Shown: positions 8,536 to 17,911 of the stretch, piece by piece
Layout of the letters: every line of letters starts with the position of its first letter
How positions within the stretch are numbered: position 1 is the stretch's first letter
Assembly: GCF_050859025.1 (NCBI RefSeq)
Contig: NZ_CP138200.1
Location: forward strand, 2,728,001 to 2,792,000
DNA length: 64,000 nucleotides
DNA from: Wukongibacter sp050859025
GTDB lineage: Bacteria > Bacillota > Clostridia > Peptostreptococcales > Caminicellaceae
Direction: 5' to 3'
Position numbers and translations under genes: made by a program
Notes under the pieces: model-generated
Seen by the model: only the letters and a program-made list of their open reading frames with translations
Databases searched by the model: none
Told to the model about the DNA's origin: nothing

Positions 8536-10482
8536 TTGGATAATTATAATCCCCGTAAAGAAGCATGGAGAAAATTTATTAATGAAGGAAAAATAGATGC
8601 CTCAATCAACTCACTTATTGCAGAGTCGTGGGAAAGATGTAGGGCATATGGAGTTGATCATTTACAAGGAGTAGGTAAAATAATACCTACAGCTGAATTA
8701 GAACATATTCTTAAAGAGAATAGAGAGCTTTTAGAAGTTGCACGACCCATTATGGCAAATCTTCATGGAATTGTAGTAGGAACACATTTTGCATTGGTTC
8801 TTACAGATAAACATGGACATATCATAGAAACCATAGGAAATAATATTGTAAGGAATGAAGCTAACAAAATTCGTTTTAATTTAGGAGCGTTGTGGAGTGA
8901 AAAATTCGTTGGAACAAATGCTATAGGTACTGCATTAGTCATTGATCAGCCAATCCAAATAATTGGTGCAGAACACTATTGTGTAACTCACCATCCTTGG
9001 ACCTGCTCAGCCACCACAATTCATGATGAAAAGGGCAATATAATAGGATGCTTAAATATGTCTGGAGATAGTAGAAGGGCTCATTCTCATACTCTAGGTA
9101 TTGTAGTTGCTGCAGCATATACAATAGAAAAGCAAATTGCATTATTGAGGTCCCACGAATTAGTTAAAACAATCTTCGAGAGCATTTCAGATGGAATTAT
9201 AGTCGTAGATAAAAATTATAGAATTAAACAAGTAAATGAAAGAGCAATAAAAATTTTGGAGTTTAAGAATGAAGATATTTATCAATTAGATGTAAGAGAT
9301 ATTTTTAAGGATATAAATTTCAATTTTGATATGGATTTTTATAATAAGAGAAAAGACGCTTATTTTACCGATTGTAATGCTCATGTAGAAGGAAGAAGAA
9401 TAGCTTGTAGTGCTAATATAGTACCAATGATTACAAATAATGAGATCATTGGTTTTTCTATAGTATTTAAGGAAACAAAATATCTTCATAAGGCTGTAAA
9501 TAAGGTAACTGGAAATGTAGCTACCTATAATTTTGAAAATATAATATTTAAAAGTAAAATAATTAGACAAATAATAGATTTAGCAAAGAAAATAGCAAGG
9601 ACTAATTGCTGTATTTTAATAGAAGGAGAGAGTGGGACAGGTAAGGAATTATTTGCCCATGCAATTCACAATTATAGTAATCGCTCCAATGGTCCATTTG
9701 TAGCTATAAACTGTGCATCTCTACCTAGAGATCTGATTGAAAGCGAATTATTTGGATATGAAAAGGGGTCCTTTACCGGGGCGCTAAAAGAGGGAAAGCC
9801 TGGGAAATTTGAGCTTGCAAATGGAGGGACAATTTTTCTAGATGAGATTGGAGAGCTTCCACTTGAGCTTCAGGCAAAGCTTTTAAGAGTCTTAGATAAT
9901 CTTTCCGTAAGAAGAATCGGTGCTAATTATGAGAAACAGTTAGATATACGTATAATAGCTGCAACAAATAGAAATCTATTTAATGAAGTACAAAAGAAAA
10001 ATTTTAGAGAAGATTTATATTATAGATTAAATGTATTTAAATTAGAAATACCCCCTTTAAGGGAAAGAAAAGAAGATATTGAACGTTGTGCGAATTATTT
10101 CTTAAAGAATTTAAATAACCAAAATCAACAAGATACTAAGAAATTGAGTGATGATTGCATAATATATTTAGAAAATTACAGATGGATAGGTAATGTAAGA
10201 GAGCTTCAAAATATTATTGAAAGAGCATACTATTTATGTGATGATAATGTTATAACTGAAGAACACTTGCCAGATTCTATTTTAAAATATAAGAATAATC
10301 ATATTAATAATGATACGGATACAGCTATCATTTCTGTAGAAAATGTAGAAAGAAACAATATTGTAAATATGCTTTTAAAATGCCAGAAGAATGTTATAAA
10401 GGCAGGTAAAAATCTTAATATGAGTAAATCTACAATATATAGAAAGATAAAAAAATACAATATAGATATTGACGAAATTTAA
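8536..10482 (+). CDS. acoR: sigma-54-dependent activator of acetoin catabolism
   Basis: 648 residues, starting at TTG 8536 behind AAAGGGTGAT. Domain order: N-terminal GAF-like sensor (about 70-200), a PAS segment (about 210-300), AAA+ sigma-54 interaction domain (about 330-565) with Walker A GESGTGKE, sigma-54 contact loop ELFGYEKGSFTGA (the loop reads GSFTGA in place of GAFTGA) and Walker B GGTIFLDEIGELP, then a Fis-type helix-turn-helix at the end (NMSKSTIYRKIKKYNI). This is the AcoR architecture. It would bind upstream of 1968-1983 and open the sigma-54 promoter when acetoin is sensed. Confidence 0.9.
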   Translation: MDNYNPRKEAWRKFINEGKIDASINSLIAESWERCRAYGVDHLQGVGKIIPTAELEHILKENRELLEVARPIMANLHGIVVGTHFALVLTDKHGHIIETIGNNIVRNEANKIRFNLGALWSEKFVGTNAIGTALVIDQPIQIIGAEHYCVTHHPWTCSATTIHDEKGNIIGCLNMSGDSRRAHSHTLGIVVAAAYTIEKQIALLRSHELVKTIFESISDGIIVVDKNYRIKQVNERAIKILEFKNEDIYQLDVRDIFKDINFNFDMDFYNKRKDAYFTDCNAHVEGRRIACSANIVPMITNNEIIGFSIVFKETKYLHKAVNKVTGNVATYNFENIIFKSKIIRQIIDLAKKIARTNCCILIEGESGTGKELFAHAIHNYSNRSNGPFVAINCASLPRDLIESELFGYEKGSFTGALKEGKPGKFELANGGTIFLDEIGELPLELQAKLLRVLDNLSVRRIGANYEKQLDIRIIAATNRNLFNEVQKKNFREDLYYRLNVFKLEIPPLRERKEDIERCANYFLKNLNNQNQQDTKKLSDDCIIYLENYRWIGNVRELQNIIERAYYLCDDNVITEEHLPDSILKYKNNHINNDTDTAIISVENVERNNIVNMLLKCQKNVIKAGKNLNMSKSTIYRKIKKYNIDIDEI

Positions 10483-10752
10483 GATTTTATATAAATTTTG
10501 TAAATAAATATGTGACTAGGGTCATGGGTATCGGTTATAATAATTAAACGAAATGCATAGTACTTAAGGGATTCTATAAAAGTTTTGATTGAAATAAGTC
10601 TTATACAATTTGAATTGAAAATACTTGCGGATTTATGATATTACTGATATACTGTATTTAGTAAGTCAAGAAGACCTACATTAAACAGAAATGTGAATTA
10701 AAAGATAATATATTTACAAAATATTTATTAAAAATAATATCTAAAAATCAAC

Positions 10753-10798
10753 CCACGAAGGGAATTTGTTAATACAAGGTCCTTAGTGGTTTTTTTTA
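10753..10798 (+). terminator. terminator or attenuator before the FmdE operon
   Basis: Stem CCAC/GTGG extended by AAGG/CCTT with a TTGTTAATACAA mini-hairpin at the top, followed by eight Ts. It lies 270 bp after acoR and 27 bp before the FmdE-like gene, close enough to act as an attenuator for that operon. The upstream 10483-10752 is AT-rich and non-coding; I recognise no known riboswitch in it. Confidence 0.6.
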
Positions 10799-10824
10799 TG
10801 CAAAAATAATAGGGGGGAAAGATT

Positions 10825-11349
10825 ATGAATAAAGTATTGTGGAGTAAGTGTGTAGATTTTCATGGGCATGAATGTCCAGGATTAGCAATAGGCTATAGAG
10901 CTTGTGAGATAGCTAAAGAAAAAATGGATTTACAATTTTCTGTTGATGAAGAGCTTGTATGTGTAACAGAAAACGATGCATGCGGAGTAGATGCAGTACA
11001 ATATATTACTGGATGTACATTAGGAAAGGGAAATTTAATATATAAAGATACAGGGAAAATGGCCTTTTCATTTTTTAGCAGACGTACAGGTGAGAGTATA
11101 AGGTTAGTATTAAAAAGGTCAAAAAATGGAATGACAAGAGATGAAAGACAACAATACATATTAGAAGCTCCTGATGAAGAGGTTTTTGATATAAAGAAAC
11201 CTAGTTTTGATTTACCAGAGAAAGCGAGAATATTTAACACGATTATTTGTGAAAACTGCCATGAGGGAGCCCCTGAACATAAGATCAGGATAAATGGTGG
11301 TAAAAAATTATGCTTAGATTGTGCAAAAGACTATTCAAGAGGATGGTAG
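10825..11349 (+). CDS. FmdE family protein with C-terminal zinc ribbon
   Basis: 174 residues behind an AGGGGGGAAAG ribosome site. The N-terminal FmdE domain shows the hallmark FHGHECPGLAIGYRA and ENDACGVDAVQYITGCTLGKGN, with Cys and His residues suited to metal or cofactor binding. The C-terminus has a Cys-x2-Cys (CENC) and a second pair (CLDC), a treble-clef or zinc ribbon. FmdE proteins were first noted next to molybdenum formylmethanofuran dehydrogenase and occur with Mo/W enzymes and with metal transport genes. Here it heads a cluster with a methyltransferase and a FecBCD-type transporter, so handling of a metal or metal chelate is likely; the exact role is unknown. Confidence 0.85.
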   Translation: MNKVLWSKCVDFHGHECPGLAIGYRACEIAKEKMDLQFSVDEELVCVTENDACGVDAVQYITGCTLGKGNLIYKDTGKMAFSFFSRRTGESIRLVLKRSKNGMTRDERQQYILEAPDEEVFDIKKPSFDLPEKARIFNTIICENCHEGAPEHKIRINGGKKLCLDCAKDYSRGW

Positions 11350-11355
11350 GCTGTA

Positions 11356-12168
11356 ATGAATATTACTAATTTTGAAGAAATCTGGAGCAGCCCTAGTCAG
11401 CAGGATTTATTAGAAACACAGAAATTCTGGGATATAAGAGCTGAAGAATATAATAAAAACCACCAAAAGGACAAGCTAAATTTGATAGACCTACTCGTTT
11501 CTAAAGGTGCTATCAATAAAGGGTATGATGTATTAGATGTTGGATGTGGTACAGGAAAATATATGATAGAATTTGCAAAGGTTGCCAATAGTGTAACAGG
11601 GATAGATATATCTCATAATATGATTAGCCACGCTAAAAAGAATGTAGAAAGTATGAAATTAAATAATGTTAGTTTTAATGTGGTCCCTTGGCAAGAATTA
11701 GATGTTAATGAATTTAATTGGAATAAAAAATTTGATTTAGTTTTTTCTAATATGAGTCCAGCTATTATAGGCAAAGAAGCTCTAATAAAAATGATTGAGA
11801 CATCAAAGAAATATTGTTTTATGAGTGGATTTGTATATAGAGAAGATAAAATAAGAGATGAACTCTTTAAAAGAATAATGGGAGAAAAATATAGGAAAAA
11901 AACTCAGAAGAGTATCTATTGTGCTTTTAATATTTTGTGGAACATGGGTATCTATCCTGAAATAACATATAAGGATGTAGTATGGACTAATAAAATGAGT
12001 AATGAAACGGCCATAGATATATATACAATAATGCTTGAAAAAATGGCTGAGGAGGATTATTGTATAAAGGAAAAAATAAAAGCCTATATAGATGAGATGA
12101 GCTGTGATGGAAAAATAGAAGAGGTAATTAAAGCAAAGATTGCATGGATGCTTTGGAAAGTTACTTAA
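11356..12168 (+). CDS. class I SAM-dependent methyltransferase
   Basis: 270 residues. SAM-binding motif I is VLDVGCGTGKYM (about residues 58-69) and the acidic motif II is TGIDIS. It starts 6 bp after the FmdE gene and overlaps the start region of the permease gene, so it belongs to the same operon. Methyltransferases recur beside FmdE and FecBCD transporters; this one could modify a metallophore or a corrinoid-like cofactor, but nothing in the sequence fixes the substrate. Confidence 0.8.
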   Translation: MNITNFEEIWSSPSQQDLLETQKFWDIRAEEYNKNHQKDKLNLIDLLVSKGAINKGYDVLDVGCGTGKYMIEFAKVANSVTGIDISHNMISHAKKNVESMKLNNVSFNVVPWQELDVNEFNWNKKFDLVFSNMSPAIIGKEALIKMIETSKKYCFMSGFVYREDKIRDELFKRIMGEKYRKKTQKSIYCAFNILWNMGIYPEITYKDVVWTNKMSNETAIDIYTIMLEKMAEEDYCIKEKIKAYIDEMSCDGKIEEVIKAKIAWMLWKVT

Positions 12169-12200
12169 TAGAAAATAATATTGAAGGAATGTGTTTGTAT

Positions 12201-13280
12201 ATGAATCAAGAACCATATTTAGATAGAGACATAATACATAACTATAAGAGTTATACAGGGAAGAAATCAATAATAGCTCTATTCTTATTAGTTGGGATTT
12301 CTATTTTATCAATTATGGCAATTAATGCAGGCTCTGCAAATATTAATCCCTATGAAATTGTAAAGTCAATTATAGGAAAGGGAACAGATATTTCAAATGT
12401 TGTGATTTGGAGAATACGTCTGCCAAGAATTTTAGGTGCTATAATAGCAGGTGCTGGATTATCTGTGGCTGGCTGTGTGATGCAAAACAATTTGAGAAAT
12501 CCTTTAGCTTCTCCATCAACATTAGGTATATCAAATGCAGCCGCTTTTGGAGCTAATATAGCTATAATAATATTTGGAGCTGGTAATATTCAGAGCTTAA
12601 GTGCCGATGCTGTTATTATAAATAATCCCTATATTGTTACTGTATCAGCCTTTGTATGTTCCGTTATAGCAATGCTAGTTGTTTTAATGCTTGCTAGATT
12701 GAGAGGTTTTTTACCAGAAGCTATAGTATTAGCTGGAGTTGCTCTTAGTTCTCTTTTTTCGGCTGGAACTACTTTAATACAATATTTTGCTGATGATGTA
12801 GAGGTAGCAGCAGCAGTGTTTTGGACCTTTGGAGATCTAGGCCGTATTTCATGGAATGAGGTATCTATAATGGCCATTGTCATCGGCTTAGCTCTAATTT
12901 ACTTTATGCTTAGGAGATGGGATTATAATGCTCTTGATAGTGGTGAAGAGTCAGCAAAAAGCCTAGGGGTAAACGTAGAAAGAGTAAGATTAGAGGGAAT
13001 GCTTGTTTCTTCTATAGTTACTGCTGTAGCAGTTTCATTTCTTGGAATTATAGGATTCATAGGACTTATATCTCCTCAAATAATGAGAAGAATTATTGGT
13101 GGAGATCATCGCTTTCTAATTCCTATGTCAGCAATTATGGGATCTTTGCTTTTACTTTTTTCTGATACCTTAGCAAGGACAATTATAGCACCGATAATAT
13201 TGCCTGTTGGTGCTATTACATCGTTCTTTGGTGCTCCGTTATTTTTATATTTACTGTTAAGGGGGTATAGAAAGAGATGA
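12201..13280 (+). CDS. FecCD-type ABC permease for a metal chelate
   Basis: About 359 residues with roughly nine to ten membrane segments. Family markers: RIRLPRILGAIIAGAGLSVAG, MQNNLRNPLASPSTLGIS, LGVNVERVR and GFIGLISPQIMRR. I prefer ATG 12201 (AAGGA at 12184-12188); an earlier in-frame ATG at 12144 would add 19 residues and overlap the methyltransferase gene by 25 bp. It imports iron-siderophore, heme, cobalamin or another metal complex together with the ATPase (13277) and lipoprotein (14093) that follow. The ATPase gene overlaps its stop codon. Confidence 0.88.
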   Translation: MNQEPYLDRDIIHNYKSYTGKKSIIALFLLVGISILSIMAINAGSANINPYEIVKSIIGKGTDISNVVIWRIRLPRILGAIIAGAGLSVAGCVMQNNLRNPLASPSTLGISNAAAFGANIAIIIFGAGNIQSLSADAVIINNPYIVTVSAFVCSVIAMLVVLMLARLRGFLPEAIVLAGVALSSLFSAGTTLIQYFADDVEVAAAVFWTFGDLGRISWNEVSIMAIVIGLALIYFMLRRWDYNALDSGEESAKSLGVNVERVRLEGMLVSSIVTAVAVSFLGIIGFIGLISPQIMRRIIGGDHRFLIPMSAIMGSLLLLFSDTLARTIIAPIILPVGAITSFFGAPLFLYLLLRGYRKR

Positions 13281-14029
13281 TATTAACAGTCCAGGGATTA
13301 GATTTCAATTATCCAAGTCACAGAGTACTTAAAGATATATCCTTTTCAGTAGAAAAGGGAGAATGTGTTGCCGTACTAGGGACAAATGGGACAGGAAAAT
13401 CAACTTTATTGAAGTGTATTAATAGAATATTAAAGCCTCAAAAGGGAGCTGTATTTATTGGTGAGAATGAGATACAAAAACTAAAACAGACCGATTTAGC
13501 TCAGAGAATAGGATATGTTTCTCAGAGTAATCAGTCCTTTAGAACTACTGTTTTTGATGCTATACTTATTGGAAGAAAGCCATATATCAAATGGGATGTG
13601 ACTGAGAAAGACCTAGATATAGTAAATAAAATTATAGAAATGCTTGAGTTAGAAAAATACTCCTTAAGATATATAGATGAGTTAAGCGGAGGGGAATTTC
13701 AAAAGGTATTGATAGCAAGGGCATTAGCTCAAGAACCGGATATTCTTATGTTTGATGAACCTACAAGCAGTCTAGATTTAAAAAATCAGCTTGAGGTAAT
13801 TAAAATAATTAAGGAAATAGTAAAAAGTAAGGGAATATCAGCTGTAGTAACAATACATGACTTGAATTTAGCACTGCGTTTTGCAGATAAATTTATACTT
13901 CTTAAGGAAGGAAAAATTTTTGCAGCCGGTGGAATAGAAATAATGACTTCTCAAAATATAGAGTTTGTCTATTCAGTTTCTGTTAGAGTTGAGCATTTAA
14001 AAAATACTGTAGTAGTAGTGCCTGTTTGA
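13277..14029 (+). CDS. FecE-type ABC transporter ATP-binding protein
   Basis: 250 residues, ATGA overlap with the permease. Walker A GTNGTGKST, Q-loop YVSQSNQ, signature LSGGEFQKVLIARAL, Walker B ILMFDEPTSSLD and the switch histidine in TIHDLNLALRF are all present, so it should be an active ATPase. It energises uptake of the metal chelate with the 12201 permease. Confidence 0.9.
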   Translation: MILTVQGLDFNYPSHRVLKDISFSVEKGECVAVLGTNGTGKSTLLKCINRILKPQKGAVFIGENEIQKLKQTDLAQRIGYVSQSNQSFRTTVFDAILIGRKPYIKWDVTEKDLDIVNKIIEMLELEKYSLRYIDELSGGEFQKVLIARALAQEPDILMFDEPTSSLDLKNQLEVIKIIKEIVKSKGISAVVTIHDLNLALRFADKFILLKEGKIFAAGGIEIMTSQNIEFVYSVSVRVEHLKNTVVVVPV

Positions 14030-14092
14030 TGAGCTTTGAGTAAACATTATAAAAATTTAAGAGGACATGTATATAAAAAGGAGAGTTAAAAA

Positions 14093-15223
14093 ATGAATAA
14101 AAAGAGTATTTCTCTGTTGATTACAGCATTTATGATAATGACATTTTTATTTAGTGGATGTATTTCTAAATCGTCAACTGATTTAGATACAGCCTCCAAT
14201 TCTACCTCGGATTCACAGGGTATTATAATAACAGATATGTTAGATAGAAAAGTTACTCTAGACAGTACTGCAAAAAAAGCAATAGCTATTGGGCCAGGAG
14301 CACTAAGGCTTTATTGTTATTTAGGAAATATAGATAATTTAGTTGGAGTAGAACAAATTGAAAATAAATATCCTATAGGTAGACCATATGCTATTGCAAA
14401 TCCATCTTTAATGGACATTGAAGTAATAGGACCTGGAGGTCCCAAGAACTCACCTGATCCTGAAAAGATAATATCTGTTAGACCAGATGTGATTTTTACT
14501 ACATATTCATATGAAAAAACAACTGCTGATGAATTACAATCAAAAACTGGAATACCAGTAATAGCATTAAGCTATGGTAAAGTAGCTACCTTTGATCCTA
14601 GTGTATATAAATCTATAGAAATTATCGGTAAGGCTATGGGTGAAGAAAAAAGGGCCGATGAAGTAATTAAATTCATGGAAGAATGCAAAAATGATTTAAA
14701 TGACAGGACAAAGGATATATCGGATGAAGAGAGACCAAGTGCATATGTCGGTGCATTAGGATATAAAGGTGCTCATGGTATAGAAAGCACTAGATGTAAC
14801 TATGCATTATTTAATGCAGTACATGCAAAAAATGTAGTGGATGAAGTGGGTAAAGCAGGACATTTTATGATAGATAAAGAAAAACTACTAGAATGGGACC
14901 CAAATAGGATTTTCATTGACTATGGCGGTTTTGATTTGGTAAAAGAGGATTATAATAAGAATCCTGATTATTATAATTCATTAACTGCATTTAAAAAAGG
15001 AGAGGTATATTCTCAGCTGCCCTATAATTTTTATAGTACAAACATTGGAACATCAATAGCTGATGCTTATTTTATAGGTAAAGTACTCTATCCTGATAGA
15101 TTTGAGGATATAGAACCTGAAAAGAAAGCCGATGAAATATACAAATTCCTATTTGGAAAAGAGGTTTACTCTCAAATGGCTAATGATTTTGGTGGATTTA
15201 GTAAGGTTACAATGGAAGAATAA
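14093..15223 (+). CDS. metal-chelate ABC transporter substrate-binding lipoprotein
   Basis: 376 residues. An N-terminal lipoprotein signal ends in the lipobox FSGC (Cys about residue 23), followed by a Ser/Thr-rich linker and a FecB/BtuF-type periplasmic-binding fold (IIITDMLDRKVTLDSTAKKAIAI near its start, with PDVIFTTYSY further on). No Fur box precedes this operon, unlike the second FecBCD set at 18.4 kb, so the ligand may not be iron; the FmdE partner hints at Mo/W or corrinoid chelates. It is the last gene of the operon and is followed by a 26-bp palindrome that now carries the inserted structured repeat. Confidence 0.88.
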   Translation: MNKKSISLLITAFMIMTFLFSGCISKSSTDLDTASNSTSDSQGIIITDMLDRKVTLDSTAKKAIAIGPGALRLYCYLGNIDNLVGVEQIENKYPIGRPYAIANPSLMDIEVIGPGGPKNSPDPEKIISVRPDVIFTTYSYEKTTADELQSKTGIPVIALSYGKVATFDPSVYKSIEIIGKAMGEEKRADEVIKFMEECKNDLNDRTKDISDEERPSAYVGALGYKGAHGIESTRCNYALFNAVHAKNVVDEVGKAGHFMIDKEKLLEWDPNRIFIDYGGFDLVKEDYNKNPDYYNSLTAFKKGEVYSQLPYNFYSTNIGTSIADAYFIGKVLYPDRFEDIEPEKKADEIYKFLFGKEVYSQMANDFGGFSKVTMEE

Positions 15224-15299
15224 AAAAATATGAAATGATTAGTATCGGTATTTGTTTTTTAGTTTTATACAATTTAATAAATTTTATGTATTGCAAAGG

Positions 15300-15483
15300 A
15301 GTGATGTACATCACTCAGGCTACCTAGAAACCCGAATTTCTTCGTTGTTGCTGAAAGCAAGAACCCTTACGTATGTCTATATACGCTGCGGTCTCTTGCT
15401 TTCAGCACGCCTCGAACTTCAGATTTCTAGGAAGCCTATCATCTTGTTGACTTTGTCAACAATCTGAGTGATGTACATCACTC
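15300..15483. mobile_element. 150-bp structured repeat flanked by a duplicated palindrome (copy 1)
   Basis: The body 15317-15466 is 150 bp and matches 48201-48350, also 150 bp. Both flanks are the same 17-bp sequence AGTGATGTACATCACTC (15300-15316 and 15467-15483). Removing the body plus one flank restores a perfect 26-bp palindrome with arms AAAGGAGTGATGT and ACATCACTCCTTT, likely the terminator hairpin of the preceding transporter operon. The body folds into a long stem GCTGAAAGCAAGA/TCTCTTGCTTTCAGC closed over an identical-in-both-copies loop (CTTACGTATGTCTATATACG), plus a 3' hairpin TTGTTGAC-TTT-GTCAACAA. It has no transposase and no credible ORF. Confidence 0.8.
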
Positions 15484-15727
15484 CTTTAAATTTGTAATAA
15501 AATAAGGCTTGACTTATATTAGTAATTTTTATAATTTTTTAGATATAATTTGCTAATCAATACTTTTATGAATACAATTGATGTTAGACAAAGTATATTT
15601 CATTGAATTATTTGTGTCTAATAAAGTGCAAAAAGAGATTTCTTCAGTAATATTATAGCTTAGGATATATAAATGAGGGGTTAATAAAGAAGTTGATGAA
15701 ATAATAAAATGAAAGGAGACCTACAAT

Positions 15728-16579
15728 ATGAAAATAAAACTCAATAAACTAGTAGAGACTTTTACAAAAACCTCCTTTTGTGTTCAGGGAGTTTATCATT
15801 ATAAGGTCGAGCCGGATACGGCAGGATGGCAGAAATCAGCACCTTTTCCTGGATTCATTTTTCCGTTGGGAGGAAAGGCACAATATCATTTTGATGGTAC
15901 GCCATATCTAGCTAGTATTGGTAAGGTGATTCACGGCGGTGCCAGTATGAATCTTGATAAGCATGTGGTAGGAAATGCGAAATGGGAGTATATCTCTGTG
16001 CTGTATGATATTCTCTCACCCGAAGTGAAAGGAATTGACCTTCCAGCTGTACATTTTGAGCTTATCATAGGGCAGAGTCCACGAATGACAGAGCTTTTAT
16101 GGCGTTTATGGAGAGCATTCAATCAGCCCGGTGCTATACCTGCATTTCAGACAGAAACATTGTTTCGTTGTGTGCTAGAGGAAGTCTTTGTTTGTGCCCA
16201 GAACCAAAGAAACGATGATGCCCATGTTCTATTTGAGCAAGTGTCCTCCTACATTCAAGATCATTATATGGATATGCTGACGGTTCAAGGTCTATCGGAG
16301 CAAAACGGGGTCAATGAGAATCGGCTGTACTATGTCTTTAGAAAGTATGCAGGTATGGGTCCTGGTGATTACATGATGGCATATCGGCTCAATCGTGCAA
16401 AGGAACTATTGATTACTAGTGATGCACCTGTGGGGGAAGTGGCAAAGAGTGTAGGTTATTCCGATGCATTGCATTTCAGTCGGATATTTAAGAAGCGATT
16501 TGCGATTTCACCAAGTGGATTGAGAGATAAATTTAGGAATAATTCATATGTGTTTCAGGATGGTTCTATTCCAATATAA
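15728..16579 (+). CDS. AraC family transcriptional regulator
   Basis: 283 residues behind AAAGGAGACC. An N-terminal cupin-like sensor (about 1-150) precedes a C-terminal AraC double helix-turn-helix (about 175-275; AKSVGYSDALHFSRIFKKRFAISPSGLRDKF is the second unit, here named by its ends only: starts AKSVGYSD, ends LRDKF). Codon use is richer in G and C than the aco genes, like the iron/nitrogenase-like block downstream. A decayed copy of its last 115 bp lies at 18164, just before that block, so the gene probably regulates it and the region was rearranged. Confidence 0.87.
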   Translation: MKIKLNKLVETFTKTSFCVQGVYHYKVEPDTAGWQKSAPFPGFIFPLGGKAQYHFDGTPYLASIGKVIHGGASMNLDKHVVGNAKWEYISVLYDILSPEVKGIDLPAVHFELIIGQSPRMTELLWRLWRAFNQPGAIPAFQTETLFRCVLEEVFVCAQNQRNDDAHVLFEQVSSYIQDHYMDMLTVQGLSEQNGVNENRLYYVFRKYAGMGPGDYMMAYRLNRAKELLITSDAPVGEVAKSVGYSDALHFSRIFKKRFAISPSGLRDKFRNNSYVFQDGSIPI

Positions 16580-16659
16580 AAAGCAGCGAGATTGGGTGAT
16601 TGCTTTATAAAAGAGATGGGTAGTAGAAGGTGAGGAAAGTTTTCACAGATATATAAAAT

Positions 16660-16714
16660 GAGTCGATTTGTATGGAGCCGATGTTGTACTTCTACTTACC
16701 ATTGACTCTTTTTC
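16660..16714 (+). terminator. possible terminator after the AraC gene
   Basis: GAGTC/GACTC and ATGG/CCAT arms with a large loop, then TTTTTC. The stem is short and the loop long, so the call is weak. The rest of 16580-16840 shows nothing else I can name. Confidence 0.3.
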
Positions 16715-16840
16715 TTCTGTAGTAAAGAAGAATGATAAATTATGTTTTACTATATTTACAGCCAATTTTATAAGCTAGGACCTATACAAAAATCAAAAAT
16801 TCTATAATCAATTTTGAATCAAACATGCCAACTTTTAAAA

Positions 16841-17911
16841 TCAATTTCCCTTAATCTTGTTAATAAGCTTTGTCATAAATATTCCGTGGGTTATCTTAGC
16901 TAAAGGGTTTCTATAAATCAGCTGTTCTATTACTGGAAGACCTAGCAATTCTATAAGTTTATCAAAATCCTTGTTATCAAAGGTGTTGAGTATTTTTCTA
17001 TATTCATACTTTTTTTGAACATATTAAAAAAAAGGATCGACTAAATTTTTATAATCAATATTATTAACTATTGAACGAGCTGCTAGAGCTCCGGTTGATA
17101 TTGCATTAATCATTCCAAAACCTAGTATTGAGCCTATGAATCCTCCTGATATTCCAACGAAATAAATATTATCTATTTTATTAGGCATCACCAAGCCAAC
17201 TTCGTGTTTTACATCACTTGTTTTAATAATTGTATTTTTAATATTTTCTTTAGTCAAAAACTTTTCCCAGTAGTAATCTAGCTCTGGATGTGTTATATCA
17301 TTAGCGGTTAAGATTAAACACGCTTTATTAGGACTGTGAGGAAGAAGATAACAAAAACAATTTTTAGAGTATTCTGTATTTACCCACATTGTAAGAGTGT
17401 TTACTTGAAAATCTCCCTTTAGCACTGCTATTCGTGCAAAAGAGTCAAGATGTGGAGTAAATAAACCTAGCTGTTTTGATAAATCGAGTCTACCCGTAGC
17501 ATCTATGACGTAATCATAGTCCTTTTTTATATCGTTAACATAAATGTGCCGCTCAAAGGTGATAGGTGATTTAACATATGATGCCATCTGATTTTCTAAT
17601 GAGTTTTTAGAATCCCCTCTAGAAAAAATATATCCACTAGTTCCTTCTATTATAGTATCTTTAGTCGGAGCATGCATAACAGCAGCTTTTAAAGTACTTA
17701 ATGGTTTAAGTGTAATATTATATTCATCCTTTAAGTATTTAAGAGGATCTTCATACATTATATCAAACTGTTTTAGAGTAGTAGTTACATAATCTACATC
17801 TTCACCTATACGCCTCTTTTTTTCAAAGATAGTTGGAGTTATACCATGTTGTTCAAGTACATAAGCACAGGATAAACCTGAGATACCTGCGCCAACAATT
17901 GCTATTTTCAT
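16841..17911 (-). pseudogene. FAD-dependent oxidoreductase (geranylgeranyl reductase-like), with an in-frame stop
   Basis: The first 295 codons (17911 down to 17027) encode a flavoprotein with the FAD-binding GAGISGLSCAYVLEQHG and a second FAD motif near the end (IYFVGISGGFIGSILGFG), typical of the geranylgeranyl reductase/halogenase-like group. A TAA at 17024-17026 ends it after DPFF, but the same frame continues for 60 more codons (YVQKKYEYRK ... INKIKGN) to TGA 16841. The joined length, about 356 residues, is normal for the family, so the stop is most likely a nonsense mutation. It may still give a truncated protein. The gene runs opposite to its neighbours. Confidence 0.75.

Noticed and set aside
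10560..10625. Further copy of the 96-bp palindromic repeat (AGTTTTGATTG and AAGTCTTATAC are shared)
   Set aside because: The pieces are short, in a different order, and lack the complementary arm; chance in AT-rich DNA cannot be excluded.
15252..15467. 71-codon plus-strand ORF
   Set aside because: It lies mostly inside the structured repeat, has no ribosome site and its composition is that of the repeat. The second copy does not keep the frame.
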